A stretch of DNA of 64,000 nt, from the NCBI RefSeq assembly GCF_000566685.1, contig NZ_AZQN01000001.1:744001-808000 (forward strand). Reading direction: 5' to 3'. The position numbers and the translations under genes are program-made. Below the pieces are notes generated by a model. The model ran no database searches. It saw only the letters and a list, made by a program, of their open reading frames with translations, and was not told where the DNA came from. Below, in pieces: positions 10,149 through 18,990 of the stretch (positions within the stretch are counted from its first letter, which is position 1; every line of letters starts with the position of its first letter). The DNA is from Dyadobacter tibetensis Y620-1 (GTDB lineage: Bacteria; Bacteroidota; Bacteroidia; Cytophagales; Spirosomataceae).

Positions 10149-11041
10149 ACCATTTCCTTAAGAAATATGGATTCTACCAGCTCTATTTGTTTGGTATAGA
10201 TACTTTTTTTACGCATACCGAAATAAAGGGTATTTTCAATGGGCTGATATCCCTCCCAAAGAACCTTAATCCTTCCCGAATGCAATTCCTTTTGTGTCAG
10301 GAAATCAGGACTAACCGCTAATCCCCTTCCGCCTCCCATACATCGGATGATAGAGCTGATATTGGGGACTATAAAATTAGGTCTAAAGTCAGGACGTTTC
10401 CCAAAATTCTGCTGCCAAAAACGGCGCAGATGTTCCATATCCGCCGTGGTTCCATACCATATCTGTTGCACTAACCATTGATGAAGCTCCTCCTGTCGGT
10501 TGGCCACTAATAGATCCTGGAAAGTACTGGTATCCGTTTCTGATCCAGAAATAAGGACAATTCTTTCCTTATAAAATGGCTTAAAGAGTAAGGACCTAAA
10601 ATCTCCTTTCTGCGGTGTAATGATTAAGTCCAATATACCATGATCCAAATCCTTTAACATTTCTGGATACTCCCCGAATTTGATGATGACATTGAATGGT
10701 AATTCTGACAAATACGGTTCCAAGGTAAACTGAAAAGTCTCAAAGCACATTCCAATACTAATGGTGGGTCGTTCCTTTTCTTTACTCTTCTGAAAATGCT
10801 GCTCCGCCTGTTCCAGTTTTATCAACGGCTCCATCACAAAATTGTATAGTAGTTTACCCCGCTCAGTAGCCAGCATTTTTTTGGAAGAGCGATCAAAAAG
10901 TTTGTAACCCACATGAGCTTCCAACGAACTGAGGTGAAGACTTACACCGGGTTGAGAAATGTATAAACTCTCAGCCGCTGCTGTCAGAGAACCTTTTTCG
11001 TATACGGCCCTAAAAGTCCTGAACCATTCTAGATTAACCAT
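10139..11041 (-). CDS. LysR family transcriptional regulator
   Basis: The 300-residue protein has an N-terminal winged helix-turn-helix (residues 1-60; SLTAAAESLYISQPGVSLHLSSLE is the recognition region) and a periplasmic-binding-like effector domain from about 90 to 295. It is divergent from the MdaB-type reductase gene with a 107-bp shared spacer, the usual arrangement for a LysR regulator and its target. The ligand is unknown; quinones or oxidants would fit the neighbour. Confidence 0.92.
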   Translation of the reverse strand: MVNLEWFRTFRAVYEKGSLTAAAESLYISQPGVSLHLSSLEAHVGYKLFDRSSKKMLATERGKLLYNFVMEPLIKLEQAEQHFQKSKEKERPTISIGMCFETFQFTLEPYLSELPFNVIIKFGEYPEMLKDLDHGILDLIITPQKGDFRSLLFKPFYKERIVLISGSETDTSTFQDLLVANRQEELHQWLVQQIWYGTTADMEHLRRFWQQNFGKRPDFRPNFIVPNISSIIRCMGGGRGLAVSPDFLTQKELHSGRIKVLWEGYQPIENTLYFGMRKKSIYTKQIELVESIFLKEMVGE

Positions 11042-11108
11042 ATTTATCTATCATTATTATGATGCAAAAATATGATTTATATAATTATAATAATAGAAAC
11101 TGTCCGGC

Positions 11109-11136
11109 TAACTTTGTATTATTAAAATAATACAAA
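11109..11136 (+). promoter_or_regulatory. Promoter -7 box overlapped by an 11-bp inverted repeat
   Basis: TAACTTTG at 11109-11116 matches the Bacteroidota -7 consensus TAnnTTTG. An exact 11-bp inverted repeat (arms 11113-11123 and 11126-11136, 2-bp centre) begins inside this box and covers the expected start of transcription, 12 bp before the ATG at 11149. The position suits an operator where a bound protein would block initiation. LysR regulators usually bind T-N11-A sites further upstream, so another protein may be involved. Confidence 0.55.
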
Positions 11137-11148
11137 TAACTAAGGAAC

Positions 11149-11772
11149 ATGAAAAATATTCTCATAATCAACGGAGGACAAGAATTCGCCCACTCGGGAG
11201 GTCTATTTAACAGGACACTATTTACATTTACCCAAGATTTCTTCAAATCCCGTGAAGGGTTTAATATTAAGAATACGGATATAAATGTGAACTACGATAT
11301 TCCGATGGAGGTAGAGAAGTTTGTTTGGGCAGACATCATTATTTACCACACTCCCATATGGTGGTTTCAACTCCCACACGGATTCAAAAAGTATCTGGAT
11401 GAGGTGTTAACTGCCGGACATCAGAAGGGACTTTACCTGCATGACGGTCGTTCTTCAAAAAATCCTGATATTAATTATGGAAAAGGAGGACTGCTTCATA
11501 ACACCCAATATATGGTGACCAGTTCATGGAATGCCCCCAAAGCCGCCTTTACGATGGAAGGAGAGTTTTTTCAACAAAAAAGTGTAGATGAGGGGCCACT
11601 TTTCGGATTTCACAAAATGAACGAATTCATGGGTATGCAGGCCCTGCAAAGCATGCATTTTCATGACGTAGAAAAAAATGCAAATATCAAAAGTGATCTT
11701 GCACGCTATCAGGCGCATTTGGAGAACATCTTCGCTCCTACAGCTGTGGAGGACGACCAACTGGTCCATTAA
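11149..11772 (+). CDS. NAD(P)H-dependent quinone oxidoreductase, MdaB-like
   Basis: The 207-residue flavodoxin-fold protein fits the MdaB/KefF-like NAD(P)H dehydrogenase family in length and motifs: ILIINGGQEF at the N-terminus, YHTPIWWFQLPHGFKKYLDEV and the downstream SSWNAPKAAF. Members bind FAD or FMN and reduce quinones by two electrons, which guards against redox cycling. The divergent LysR gene and the inverted repeat over its promoter suggest inducible expression. A quinone detoxification role is inferred from the family. Confidence 0.88.
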   Translation: MKNILIINGGQEFAHSGGLFNRTLFTFTQDFFKSREGFNIKNTDINVNYDIPMEVEKFVWADIIIYHTPIWWFQLPHGFKKYLDEVLTAGHQKGLYLHDGRSSKNPDINYGKGGLLHNTQYMVTSSWNAPKAAFTMEGEFFQQKSVDEGPLFGFHKMNEFMGMQALQSMHFHDVEKNANIKSDLARYQAHLENIFAPTAVEDDQLVH

Positions 11773-11782
11773 ACTATACGGG

Positions 11783-11815
11783 CAGCTGAGCAAAGTAAGA
11801 GCCTTCACTCAGCTG
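11783..11815. terminator. Hairpin between convergent genes
   Basis: An exact 8-bp inverted repeat (CAGCTGAG at 11783-11790, CTCAGCTG at 11808-11815, 17-nt loop) lies just past the MdaB-like gene and before the convergent MFS gene. It has no clear T run, so its role as a terminator is only likely by position. Confidence 0.4.
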
Positions 11816-11863
11816 TCACCCTTAGGTCTATGATGCTAACCTTATCTTCTCCAATTATATAAA

Positions 11864-13045
11864 TCAGGCAATAACTGGCCTTGGTTCTGACTTTTTTGAC
11901 TTAGCTCTTTTCCTATTCTGCAGAATCAAAGAAATACAAAGGCCTAGCAGGGCAAGTCCCGCACCCACCCATTCGGGCGACGTAAACCCATAACCCCATG
12001 CAATGGGTAAACCGGCCAGATATGCCCCAAGGGCATTCCCTACATTCATGGCGGCAGGACCAATGGAAGAACCCAACATTTCCGCCTTTTGAGAAGCCTC
12101 CATAATCAGGATTTGTACTGGTGAAACCACAGCAAAGGCAACAGCACCAATAACTGGCGTCATAAGCATCACTAAAATCTTAGACTCTGCCACGAATATC
12201 ATCATTCCTAGCACCAGGGCCATGGCGCCAAGGAGAATGATGGTGGCCTTTAATGGATTTAACCAATCTGAGAGTTTCCCTCCTAAGACGTTCCCTACGG
12301 TCATTCCCAAGCCTGCTAAGACCATTAGGTAAGTCACAGAACCAGCATCGAAGCCTCCTACCTCGGTAAATAAGGGGGCGATATAGCTATACCAAGCGAA
12401 AAAGCCTCCGGTACCAATTATGGCGATCATCAGAATAAGTTGTAAGTCCCATTGCCTGAAAATCGCAAAGTCACTTCTTATATTCCCCGATTTTCTCGCC
12501 TTCATTTCCGGTAACCAGAAACGTATTCCAAATAGGGTAAGGAGCCCAATGAGTCCTACTATACCAAATGTGATTCTCCAGTCGAACTCGTGACCAATAT
12601 AAGTACCTGCCGGAACCCCAACGATATTGGCAATAGTAAGTCCGGTAAACATATAGGCTACCGCCTGCGCTATTTTACCTTTCTCAGCCAACCTTCCCGC
12701 TACTACCGCACCAATACCAAAATAAGCTCCATGAGGAATTCCAGCTACAAATCGTAGCAATAACATTGATTTATACCCTATTGCTAGAGCAGCCATGGCA
12801 TTACCCAGCATAATCCAGGTTGCTAAAATCAACAACGCCGTCCGGGGAGGTTTGTTTTGTAAATAAATTGTTAAAACCGGCGCCCCTATCACTACACCTA
12901 AGGCATAGGCCGAAATTAGGTGGCCTGCTTCCGGTATCGTAATTTCCAGAGCAATAGCCATATCTGGCAGGATCCCCATCATCACAAATTCAGTCATTCC
13001 CAAAGCAAATGCCCCTATTGCCAAGGCCGTTAGTCCCTTTCTCAT
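11864..13045 (-). CDS. MFS transporter, AraJ-like (DHA1 type)
   Basis: The 393-residue protein has about 12 hydrophobic spans and the family's opening motif (LALGAFALGMTEFVMMG-like, residues 7-24), the GHLISAYALGVVIGAP span and RFVAGIPHGAYFGIG in helix 4. These are typical of the AraJ/YdhP-like efflux branch of the major facilitator superfamily. It should export a small molecule using the proton gradient; the substrate is not predictable. It ends facing the MdaB-like gene and has no partner gene in the same operon. Confidence 0.9.
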   Translation of the reverse strand: MRKGLTALAIGAFALGMTEFVMMGILPDMAIALEITIPEAGHLISAYALGVVIGAPVLTIYLQNKPPRTALLILATWIMLGNAMAALAIGYKSMLLLRFVAGIPHGAYFGIGAVVAGRLAEKGKIAQAVAYMFTGLTIANIVGVPAGTYIGHEFDWRITFGIVGLIGLLTLFGIRFWLPEMKARKSGNIRSDFAIFRQWDLQLILMIAIIGTGGFFAWYSYIAPLFTEVGGFDAGSVTYLMVLAGLGMTVGNVLGGKLSDWLNPLKATIILLGAMALVLGMMIFVAESKILVMLMTPVIGAVAFAVVSPVQILIMEASQKAEMLGSSIGPAAMNVGNALGAYLAGLPIAWGYGFTSPEWVGAGLALLGLCISLILQNRKRAKSKKSEPRPVIA

Positions 13046-13583
13046 AATATTTTCTCACTCGATGTTAGTAGTCAGAAAAGGTTAGATACGAGTAGGGAGT
13101 TCCCGCCAATTTTTTATTCATATAAAGATTATAAAGATTCTGACTTACATTCAAACCGGAACGCAAACAAAATACCATTTCATCCAAAACCGTAGTAACC
13201 CATATAAGGCAAGAAAATATAATCCTTGGCTCAATATAAAGGCAACCGGCATATTTTCCTTGTACTTTATAGAGCATATTCTATTGGACCTTCTCTTGTG
13301 GTTTCTATATTAATCTAGACAGTTGTCAAAATTAAGAACAGTCAGATGTTCAAGTATATTTAAAAGATATTCTACTGAACACCTTGTAACCCTATTTATC
13401 TTTTTTTTCGATTAACTTCCTAGTAATTATCGACGGACTACTATATATTTAATCTAAAATTATAGAATCAGAATGTCGCTCGTTAGAATATTGCGTATAC
13501 GATAGTTTTACCGATGCCATTAAAAAAAATAGTCTATCATTTAACCAAAATAGATCGGGTCTGGATTCACCATAATAAACTAT
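13046..13583. other. 538-bp gap with no supported gene
   Basis: The spacer separates the divergent MFS gene and the second T9SS protein, so it should hold both promoters. A 70-codon minus-strand frame (13065-13277) and a 69-codon plus-strand frame that runs into the next gene in another frame have no recognisable features. No repeat or RNA structure stands out. Confidence 0.5.
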
Positions 13584-15761
13584 ATGCATATGAAAAAGAA
13601 ATTACTTTACTTAGGAACAGTCGTATTATTGATAAGTCTCTGTTTCGGGGGGCCTCCATCCGCCAAGGCTCAGGTCCCCTTCTCCTGCTCCTCCGACGCA
13701 TATCAGCTTGTGAGAAATACTAACCTGACCACCTCAATATTGTATAAATACAATGTAAATACGGGGGCTCGCTCCATATTAGCCAATGTCGCCACGGTTG
13801 GAAATGGAATAGGCTTTAATCCCGTAGATAATCTTCTTTGGGGATATTCTGGTGCTGTGAGTGGAAGCCTGGTACGCATTGATGCCCAAGGGAACTACAC
13901 GACATTCGCCATTCCAAACCTTCCTGCAGACAATTATATTATTGGGGATATTACTTCAGATGGATATTTATTTTTACAGGCTAGTCCATCCACTCGTTTT
14001 TATGTGGTTGATCTAAATCCTGCACGGACGGGGACCTTTTTAAAATTGGTCAATCCAACCACCGGTTACACCCTCCAAACCTCATCTCCCTACGGAACGG
14101 CAATTTCCTACTCTGGAAATATATCTTCAGCAACTTATCAAGCAGCTGACTGGGCATATAACGCTTCCGATGGTAATTTTTATACGGTAAATGCGGGAAC
14201 TTCCACAGCAGGAATCCATAAGCACATGGTACTCCGTCTTAACCCAACGACAGGTGTAATAACTGGTCTTTCCAAAGCTGCTGGGGGTGGAATACAAAAT
14301 GAGGAAACTGATTTTTTCGGGGCTACTTTTTTCGACGCAAGTGGCTTTTTATATGCCTTCGGAAATGGTACTGGCAAGTTTTTTAAAATAAATACTTCAA
14401 CATATGTTACCACTCACCTCTCTACCTCCACGCCGTCAAATAGTAATGATGGAGCGAGTTGTGCCAGTGCTATTTTAACATCTACAAGTATCTCCGGAAT
14501 TATTTATGACGATGCCAACGGGGTTACTGATAATACCGTAAATGGCACAACAGTAAGTTCGTTGGCGAGCAACGACTTATTTGTCAGCTTGGTTAACTCC
14601 AGCAATCAGGTAGTCGCCAGTAAGGCGGTTGTTAACGGAGTTTATTCTTTTGAAGTAACACCTAACACCAACTATACTGTAGTCTTAAGCAATACCATTG
14701 GTACAGTAGGTCAGGCGCCCCCCAGTACCGCTCTTTCTAATGAGGTTGAACATGTAGGGGAAAATATTGGGCTCAGCGCAGGGAACGATGGAGCTACAAA
14801 TGGAATATCTAATGGCTCAATCGCGGTGGCTGTGGGTACTTCAAATATTGACTATGTTAACTTCGGGATTGATGTAAGACCGGTCGTCCAAGACGGCACC
14901 GACCCTACCATTCACGTAAATCCAGGAGGGGCGACTACGGTGCAGGTTAGCTCAACCGTGTATACGGGTACTGACAGTGAAGATGGAACATATCCTAATA
15001 ATTTGACGAATCGCACCGTCACACTTTCACCAGCTACAGGTGGAACCCTCTATTATAATAGTGCTCCAGTATTATCGTCATCAGAATTTACCAATTTCAA
15101 TCCTTCCTTGGTAACTGTGGATCCAACAAGTTTAGGAGAGACTACTGTAACCTATCCCTACACAGTGAAGGATAATGCCGGGTTGAATGCTACTCCAGCC
15201 ACAGTCACCGTGCGTTTCGCTGACCCTCTCCCAGTCAATTTGATCTCATTTACAGGAAAAGTCGAAACCAGTATCATATCACTAGCATGGTCGACTTCAG
15301 AGGAGATTAATTCGCAGCGATTCGAAATTCAGCGAAGCTCCGATCTACAGCAATGGAACAGCATAGGAGAGCTACCTGCCTCTGTAAATTCAAATGCCGT
15401 CAACCATTATGTTTATACGGATCATAGCCCTAACTTAGGCCAGAATTATTACCGTCTCAAAATGATTGACATTGACCAATCATTCGCCTATAGCTCAATG
15501 ATTAATTTTAATTTAAAAGATGCGGGGTCCCCATATCTTTATCCTAATCCAGCACAAAATGAACTTAGAATTCAGGAAATTGACCCCTCTCGGGTAGCTA
15601 GTATAGAAATTCTTAATGGACTGGGTGGAGTAGTTTCAACTTATGAGATTACCACCGAAAAACGGATTCCGCTCCATCAATTGTCTTCCGGCAAGTATAT
15701 GCTCCGTGTAATTTATAAGAATGGCGAAAAATCATTCTATAAATTCATCAAAGCAGATTAA
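13584..15761 (+). CDS. Secreted DUF6923-like protein with T9SS type A sorting domain
   Basis: The 725-residue protein starts MHMKKK with a hydrophobic signal segment to about residue 30; the second ATG at 13590 is an equally good start. Residues about 35-300 look like the DUF6923 beta-propeller-like region, with repeated phrases such as GIGFNPVDNLLWGY, LVRIDAQGN and ADWAYNASDGNFY. A SdrD-like B-repeat follows (SGIIYDDANG, about 305-390). The segment from LPVNLISFTGK (~549) and the final sorting domain from YLYPNPAQ (~651) match those of the protein at 481. It should be exported by T9SS. The role is unknown; cell-surface adhesion or matrix is an inference. Confidence 0.83.
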   Translation: MHMKKKLLYLGTVVLLISLCFGGPPSAKAQVPFSCSSDAYQLVRNTNLTTSILYKYNVNTGARSILANVATVGNGIGFNPVDNLLWGYSGAVSGSLVRIDAQGNYTTFAIPNLPADNYIIGDITSDGYLFLQASPSTRFYVVDLNPARTGTFLKLVNPTTGYTLQTSSPYGTAISYSGNISSATYQAADWAYNASDGNFYTVNAGTSTAGIHKHMVLRLNPTTGVITGLSKAAGGGIQNEETDFFGATFFDASGFLYAFGNGTGKFFKINTSTYVTTHLSTSTPSNSNDGASCASAILTSTSISGIIYDDANGVTDNTVNGTTVSSLASNDLFVSLVNSSNQVVASKAVVNGVYSFEVTPNTNYTVVLSNTIGTVGQAPPSTALSNEVEHVGENIGLSAGNDGATNGISNGSIAVAVGTSNIDYVNFGIDVRPVVQDGTDPTIHVNPGGATTVQVSSTVYTGTDSEDGTYPNNLTNRTVTLSPATGGTLYYNSAPVLSSSEFTNFNPSLVTVDPTSLGETTVTYPYTVKDNAGLNATPATVTVRFADPLPVNLISFTGKVETSIISLAWSTSEEINSQRFEIQRSSDLQQWNSIGELPASVNSNAVNHYVYTDHSPNLGQNYYRLKMIDIDQSFAYSSMINFNLKDAGSPYLYPNPAQNELRIQEIDPSRVASIEILNGLGGVVSTYEITTEKRIPLHQLSSGKYMLRVIYKNGEKSFYKFIKAD

Positions 15762-15810
15762 TGAAATATAATCTGCTGTAGCATATACAAAAGAATAAGT
15801 ATGCAGCGAT

Positions 15811-15859
15811 AAGCAGCCTAATGCTAAACCTGATTGGTTGATGTATTGGGTTGCTTTTT
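15811..15859 (+). terminator. Terminator after the DUF6923-like gene
   Basis: A 12-bp stem (arms 15811-15822 and 15845-15856, two G-U pairs, 22-nt loop) is followed by a T run ending at 15859. It lies about 50 bp past the stop codon. The remaining sequence to 16164 shows no gene or clear promoter box. Confidence 0.65.
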
Positions 15860-16164
15860 ATTACTTTCGGCAACGCCTATCAGGGAAACTACTTTGGATC
15901 TACTACGTTATAAGTTGTAAAGATCATTAGCTCCCTTTCGGTGGTGATAGGAGCATTCATTAACCAGGCCCAAATTTTGTGGTTTGCATTCTATAAAAGT
16001 TATTTACATTATATAATATTTGGAATACTTTCACTAATGCTACACTTCTGACGATAGCGGAACCCGGCAAGCAATATAGCCCAAAAATTATCATTACTTT
16101 TGATCCCTGATCATGCCAACTGGGAAGATCTCTTTTTTAAATTTTTCGTTCAAGTACCCTTTAT

Positions 16165-16953
16165 TTGCATTTGGATAACTGCAGCCCAACCATAGATGCA
16201 TTACATTTATTGCATCACTCTGATTCTCATACTCAGTCGCGAATTCCTTATTTATTTAACGAAAACCTTTTGCCAGTTACAGTAAATGCCGTAGAAGAAC
16301 TTCAGTGTTATCTGACCCATCAGAAAGATTGGGATCATAATTTTGGACTGGAAGAGCAATCTAATGCCGTAATTGGTAAGATGTTCGGTGTCTTAGTGGT
16401 TCAAACAATAGAAAAGCAATGGGGTTTTTTAGCCGCATTTTCCGGAAAACTCGCAGGTAGTAATCAGCATGCCTACTTCGTACCCCCTATATATGATGGA
16501 CTCAACACAGAAGGCTTCCTTAATGAAGGGATGGTCCAACTGGGACTAATGAGTCAAGAAATCAATTCAGGACTGGTATCTGAAGATAATCTGGCACATT
16601 TGAAACAGCTACGAAAACTACATTCCATTACTTTGCAAAATAAGCTTTTCGATCAATATCATTTCTTGAATCAAAAAGGTAAATCGAAAAGTCTGAGAAT
16701 GATATTTAAGAAAGACAATGACAAAAATCCTCCCGTAGGAGCAGGTGAATGTGCTGCTCCCAAGCTTTTACAGTATGCGTTCCAGCACCATTTAGAACCG
16801 GTTCAGTTGGTTGAGTTCTGGTGGGGTCTATCCCCGAAATCTAAACGCTGGAAACATAAACATTTCTATGCGCCTTGCCAGGAAAAATGCAAACCCATAC
16901 TGCGATATATGCTCCCTGAAAATAACCTGATTAGCTCTTCAACCCTTAATTAG
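16165..16953 (+). CDS. Truncated RluA-family protein: N-terminal accessory domain only
   Basis: The 262-residue product matches the N-terminal domain of the long (~550 residue) Bacteroidota RluA-family pseudouridine synthases. Shared marks are DWDHNFGLEE, VIGKMFGVLVVQ, GFLAAFSGKLAGSNQH, FVPPIYD, FDQYHFLNQKG, PPVGAGECAAPKLLQYAF and EFWWGLSPKS. In those proteins a long coiled coil sits between the FVPP and LFDQYQFLNQKG parts; here it is reduced to about 40 residues. The frame stops soon after CKPILRYML, just where the catalytic synthase domain should begin, and no trace of that domain (with its HRLD-type Asp loop) follows. The start is a TTG 24 bp after an in-frame stop; the next in-frame ATG is at residue 72, inside the conserved domain. 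It is either a domain-loss relic or a stand-alone RNA-binding paralogue. The reading frame itself is intact. Confidence 0.72.
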   Translation: MHLDNCSPTIDALHLLHHSDSHTQSRIPYLFNENLLPVTVNAVEELQCYLTHQKDWDHNFGLEEQSNAVIGKMFGVLVVQTIEKQWGFLAAFSGKLAGSNQHAYFVPPIYDGLNTEGFLNEGMVQLGLMSQEINSGLVSEDNLAHLKQLRKLHSITLQNKLFDQYHFLNQKGKSKSLRMIFKKDNDKNPPVGAGECAAPKLLQYAFQHHLEPVQLVEFWWGLSPKSKRWKHKHFYAPCQEKCKPILRYMLPENNLISSSTLN

Positions 16954-17105
16954 AAAAATACCAGGACAACCCCTGTTTATTGATACTTCGATGAACCAGC
17001 GCCCTTTATTTAAGGGAATTCCCATGGCTCCTCTCATACTCACTACAACCCTTAGTTGATGGTACAGACCGGGATTAAGATAGGCCATACAAAACATATA
17101 ATAAC

Positions 17106-17413
17106 CCGGTCTGGATGGACCCAGTCTGGATAGACCCGGTCTGGATGGACCCAGTCTGGATGGACCCAGTCAAGTTGTAATTAGATAGCAGCATGCGAAA
17201 AAGAAAGCAGGAGGGAAAACTGACCATACCGCTATTGCCGAAGAAGGTCTGGAGTGACCCGGTCTGGATGGGCCCGGTCTGGATGGACCCGGTCTGGATG
17301 GACCCGGTCTGGATGGACCCAGTCTGGAGTGTACCCATCAAGTTGTAATTAGATAGCAGCATGCGAAAAAGAAAGCAGGAGGGAAAACTGACCATACCGC
17401 TATTGCCGAAGAA
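17106..17413. repeat. Composite tandem repeat: 15-bp units and two identical 75-bp units
   Basis: Four 15-bp units with consensus GGTCTGGATGGACCC (allowing single-base changes) run from 17106 to 17165, and a partial unit reaches 17170. A 75-bp block (17171-17245) follows, then about six more units (17246-17336), then a second copy of the 75-bp block (17339-17413). The two blocks are identical base for base and lie 168 bp apart. Each 15-bp unit is itself a small imperfect palindrome (GGTC...GACC). Both spacings are multiples of three, so a 148-codon minus-strand frame stays open through the array and would encode repeated IQTGS pentapeptides. I do not call that a gene. The array lies directly between the truncated RluA-like gene and the oxidoreductase gene. 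Confidence 0.9.
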
Positions 17414-17536
17414 TAGCCCCAGGATGCTCAAAGAAGGATTAAGTCTTGATATAAACTGTTCGGTGGGCCCAGGGATGGACTTTCCCAAGCCCCCCTGACG
17501 AAGTATCCATAAATTCAACAACTTTTGATAGGCTCT

Positions 17537-18976
17537 TTAGCGATTGAGAAACCTGAATAAACCACGTAACACACCATTCAATTTACCCTTCAGCATTTTC
17601 TCCTTTTCATTCACAATAATCATTTGGTTGACTCTAGAAGCTACGGGATAAGGATATATTTTGTTAAAAATAGCATCAATATCAAGTTTTAGTGAATTAG
17701 CCAACAGTAATTCTTGTACCAATTCGCCAGCTTGAGGGGCGATCATGGTGCCGCCTAGAATTCGTTGCTTTCGCAGTAAACCCCCAGGGCTCAAATACAA
17801 AATAAGTTTGCCATATTGATAGTCGTCAACCACGGCTCGATCATCGTCTTCAAAACTAATTTCCAAACGCTGATATTTTATTTTACGCTTTTTTAGTTCA
17901 CTAAGTTGAAGCCCAAACGTAGCCACTTCCGGATCGCTAAATGTAACCCAGGACATATGGTCATTATTAAGCTTTCTCTTGAGGGGGGAAAACAAATTAT
18001 TTAATAAAAGTCGGGTATGTTGTTCGGCGGCATGAGAAAACTGCATGAAACCTGCAATGTCCCCGCAGGTAAAAATTCTGTTATTACTCGTCTGAAGATA
18101 GCGATTTACTATAATTTTTCCATTTTGAACCTCAATTCCCGCCCGATCCAAATCCAAATTTTCCAACTCAAAGTGTCTGCCTGCAGCTACAAAAACCGAA
18201 TCGAAATTAATCCTACAGGTCTTCCCCTGCCTATTAACCAAATTGGCTTCATATGGACCTTCGAAAGACTTCACTTCGGTATTCAAACGAATGTCCATAC
18301 CTTCATCAATTAGTCTTTTATGTAATATTTCTACGATTTCGGGTTCTTCCTTAGCTAGGAGCTGTGGACCACTTTGGACAATAGTAACTTGTAATCCTAA
18401 CCGGTTCATAGCCTGCCCCATCTCCACCCCTATGGGTCCACCACCGACGACCAACATTCTGCCAGCAAGTTCACTGGCCGTAAATAAGTGTTCGTTATCG
18501 ATACAATTCACCCGCTCAACCCCAGGTACTGATAATTTGGTAGGCCTGGAACCTGTGGCCAAAATAATCCTTCGGGCTTTGTAAACAATCCCTCTGACCG
18601 TGATGGCATCTTTATCAACAAACTTTGCCATCCCTAAAACCACATCTATGCCTTCCCTGCGTAGATAATCAGCGTTCTCATGCTTTCTGATATGCTCCTG
18701 TTTTTCATAGATATAATGCATTACCTTTTCTAAATCAGGCTTGCCGTCTGCATAAATACCAAATGCTATACCGGCCTGGGCTTGATGGACCAATCTTGAG
18801 GCATGGATAAGGGCTTTGCTGGGCACACAACCGTAATTAAGGCAGTCACCCCCGATATGTTTGTCAGACTTATCAACCAATAAGACTTTTAAACCTACCT
18901 TAGCCATAAACAAGGAAACTCCCAGTCCACCGGAACCCGCCCCTATTACTATGATGTCATATTTGGAACTTTCCAT
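17537..18976 (-). CDS. Pyridine nucleotide-disulfide oxidoreductase (mercuric reductase/lipoamide dehydrogenase-like)
   Basis: From the ATG at 18976 the product has 479 residues, with FAD-binding GAGSGG at 12-17, the redox-active pair Cys45 and Cys50 in GGDCLNYGCVPSK, a second nucleotide loop VVGGGPIGVEMG near 180, and the dimerisation domain at the C-terminus. The C-terminal His-Pro-Thr motif that lipoamide dehydrogenases use as the acid/base (HxxxxE) is not seen; the position reads IYPYPVASRVNQ, as in mercuric-reductase-like members of unknown substrate. No Cys pair for mercury is at the C-terminus. The gene starts 14 bp after the glycosyltransferase gene at 18991, so the two are probably one operon. 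The function is a flavin-dependent disulfide or related reduction; the substrate is unknown. Confidence 0.87.
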   Translation of the reverse strand: MESSKYDIIVIGAGSGGLGVSLFMAKVGLKVLLVDKSDKHIGGDCLNYGCVPSKALIHASRLVHQAQAGIAFGIYADGKPDLEKVMHYIYEKQEHIRKHENADYLRREGIDVVLGMAKFVDKDAITVRGIVYKARRIILATGSRPTKLSVPGVERVNCIDNEHLFTASELAGRMLVVGGGPIGVEMGQAMNRLGLQVTIVQSGPQLLAKEEPEIVEILHKRLIDEGMDIRLNTEVKSFEGPYEANLVNRQGKTCRINFDSVFVAAGRHFELENLDLDRAGIEVQNGKIIVNRYLQTSNNRIFTCGDIAGFMQFSHAAEQHTRLLLNNLFSPLKRKLNNDHMSWVTFSDPEVATFGLQLSELKKRKIKYQRLEISFEDDDRAVVDDYQYGKLILYLSPGGLLRKQRILGGTMIAPQAGELVQELLLANSLKLDIDAIFNKIYPYPVASRVNQMIIVNEKEKMLKGKLNGVLRGLFRFLNR

Positions 18977-18990
18977 AACCAAGAGCGCCT

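Noticed and set aside
13065..13277. 70-codon minus-strand frame downstream of no clear promoter
   Set aside because: The composition and lack of any motif do not support a gene; it falls in the divergent promoter spacer.
17106..17413. CRISPR array
   Set aside because: The short units are contiguous without unique spacers, the long blocks occur only twice, and no cas genes are in the window.
17075..17521. 148-codon minus-strand frame through the repeat array
   Set aside because: It stays open only because the 15-bp units and the 168-bp spacing are multiples of three. The encoded IQTGS repeats and the flanking residues match no family I know.
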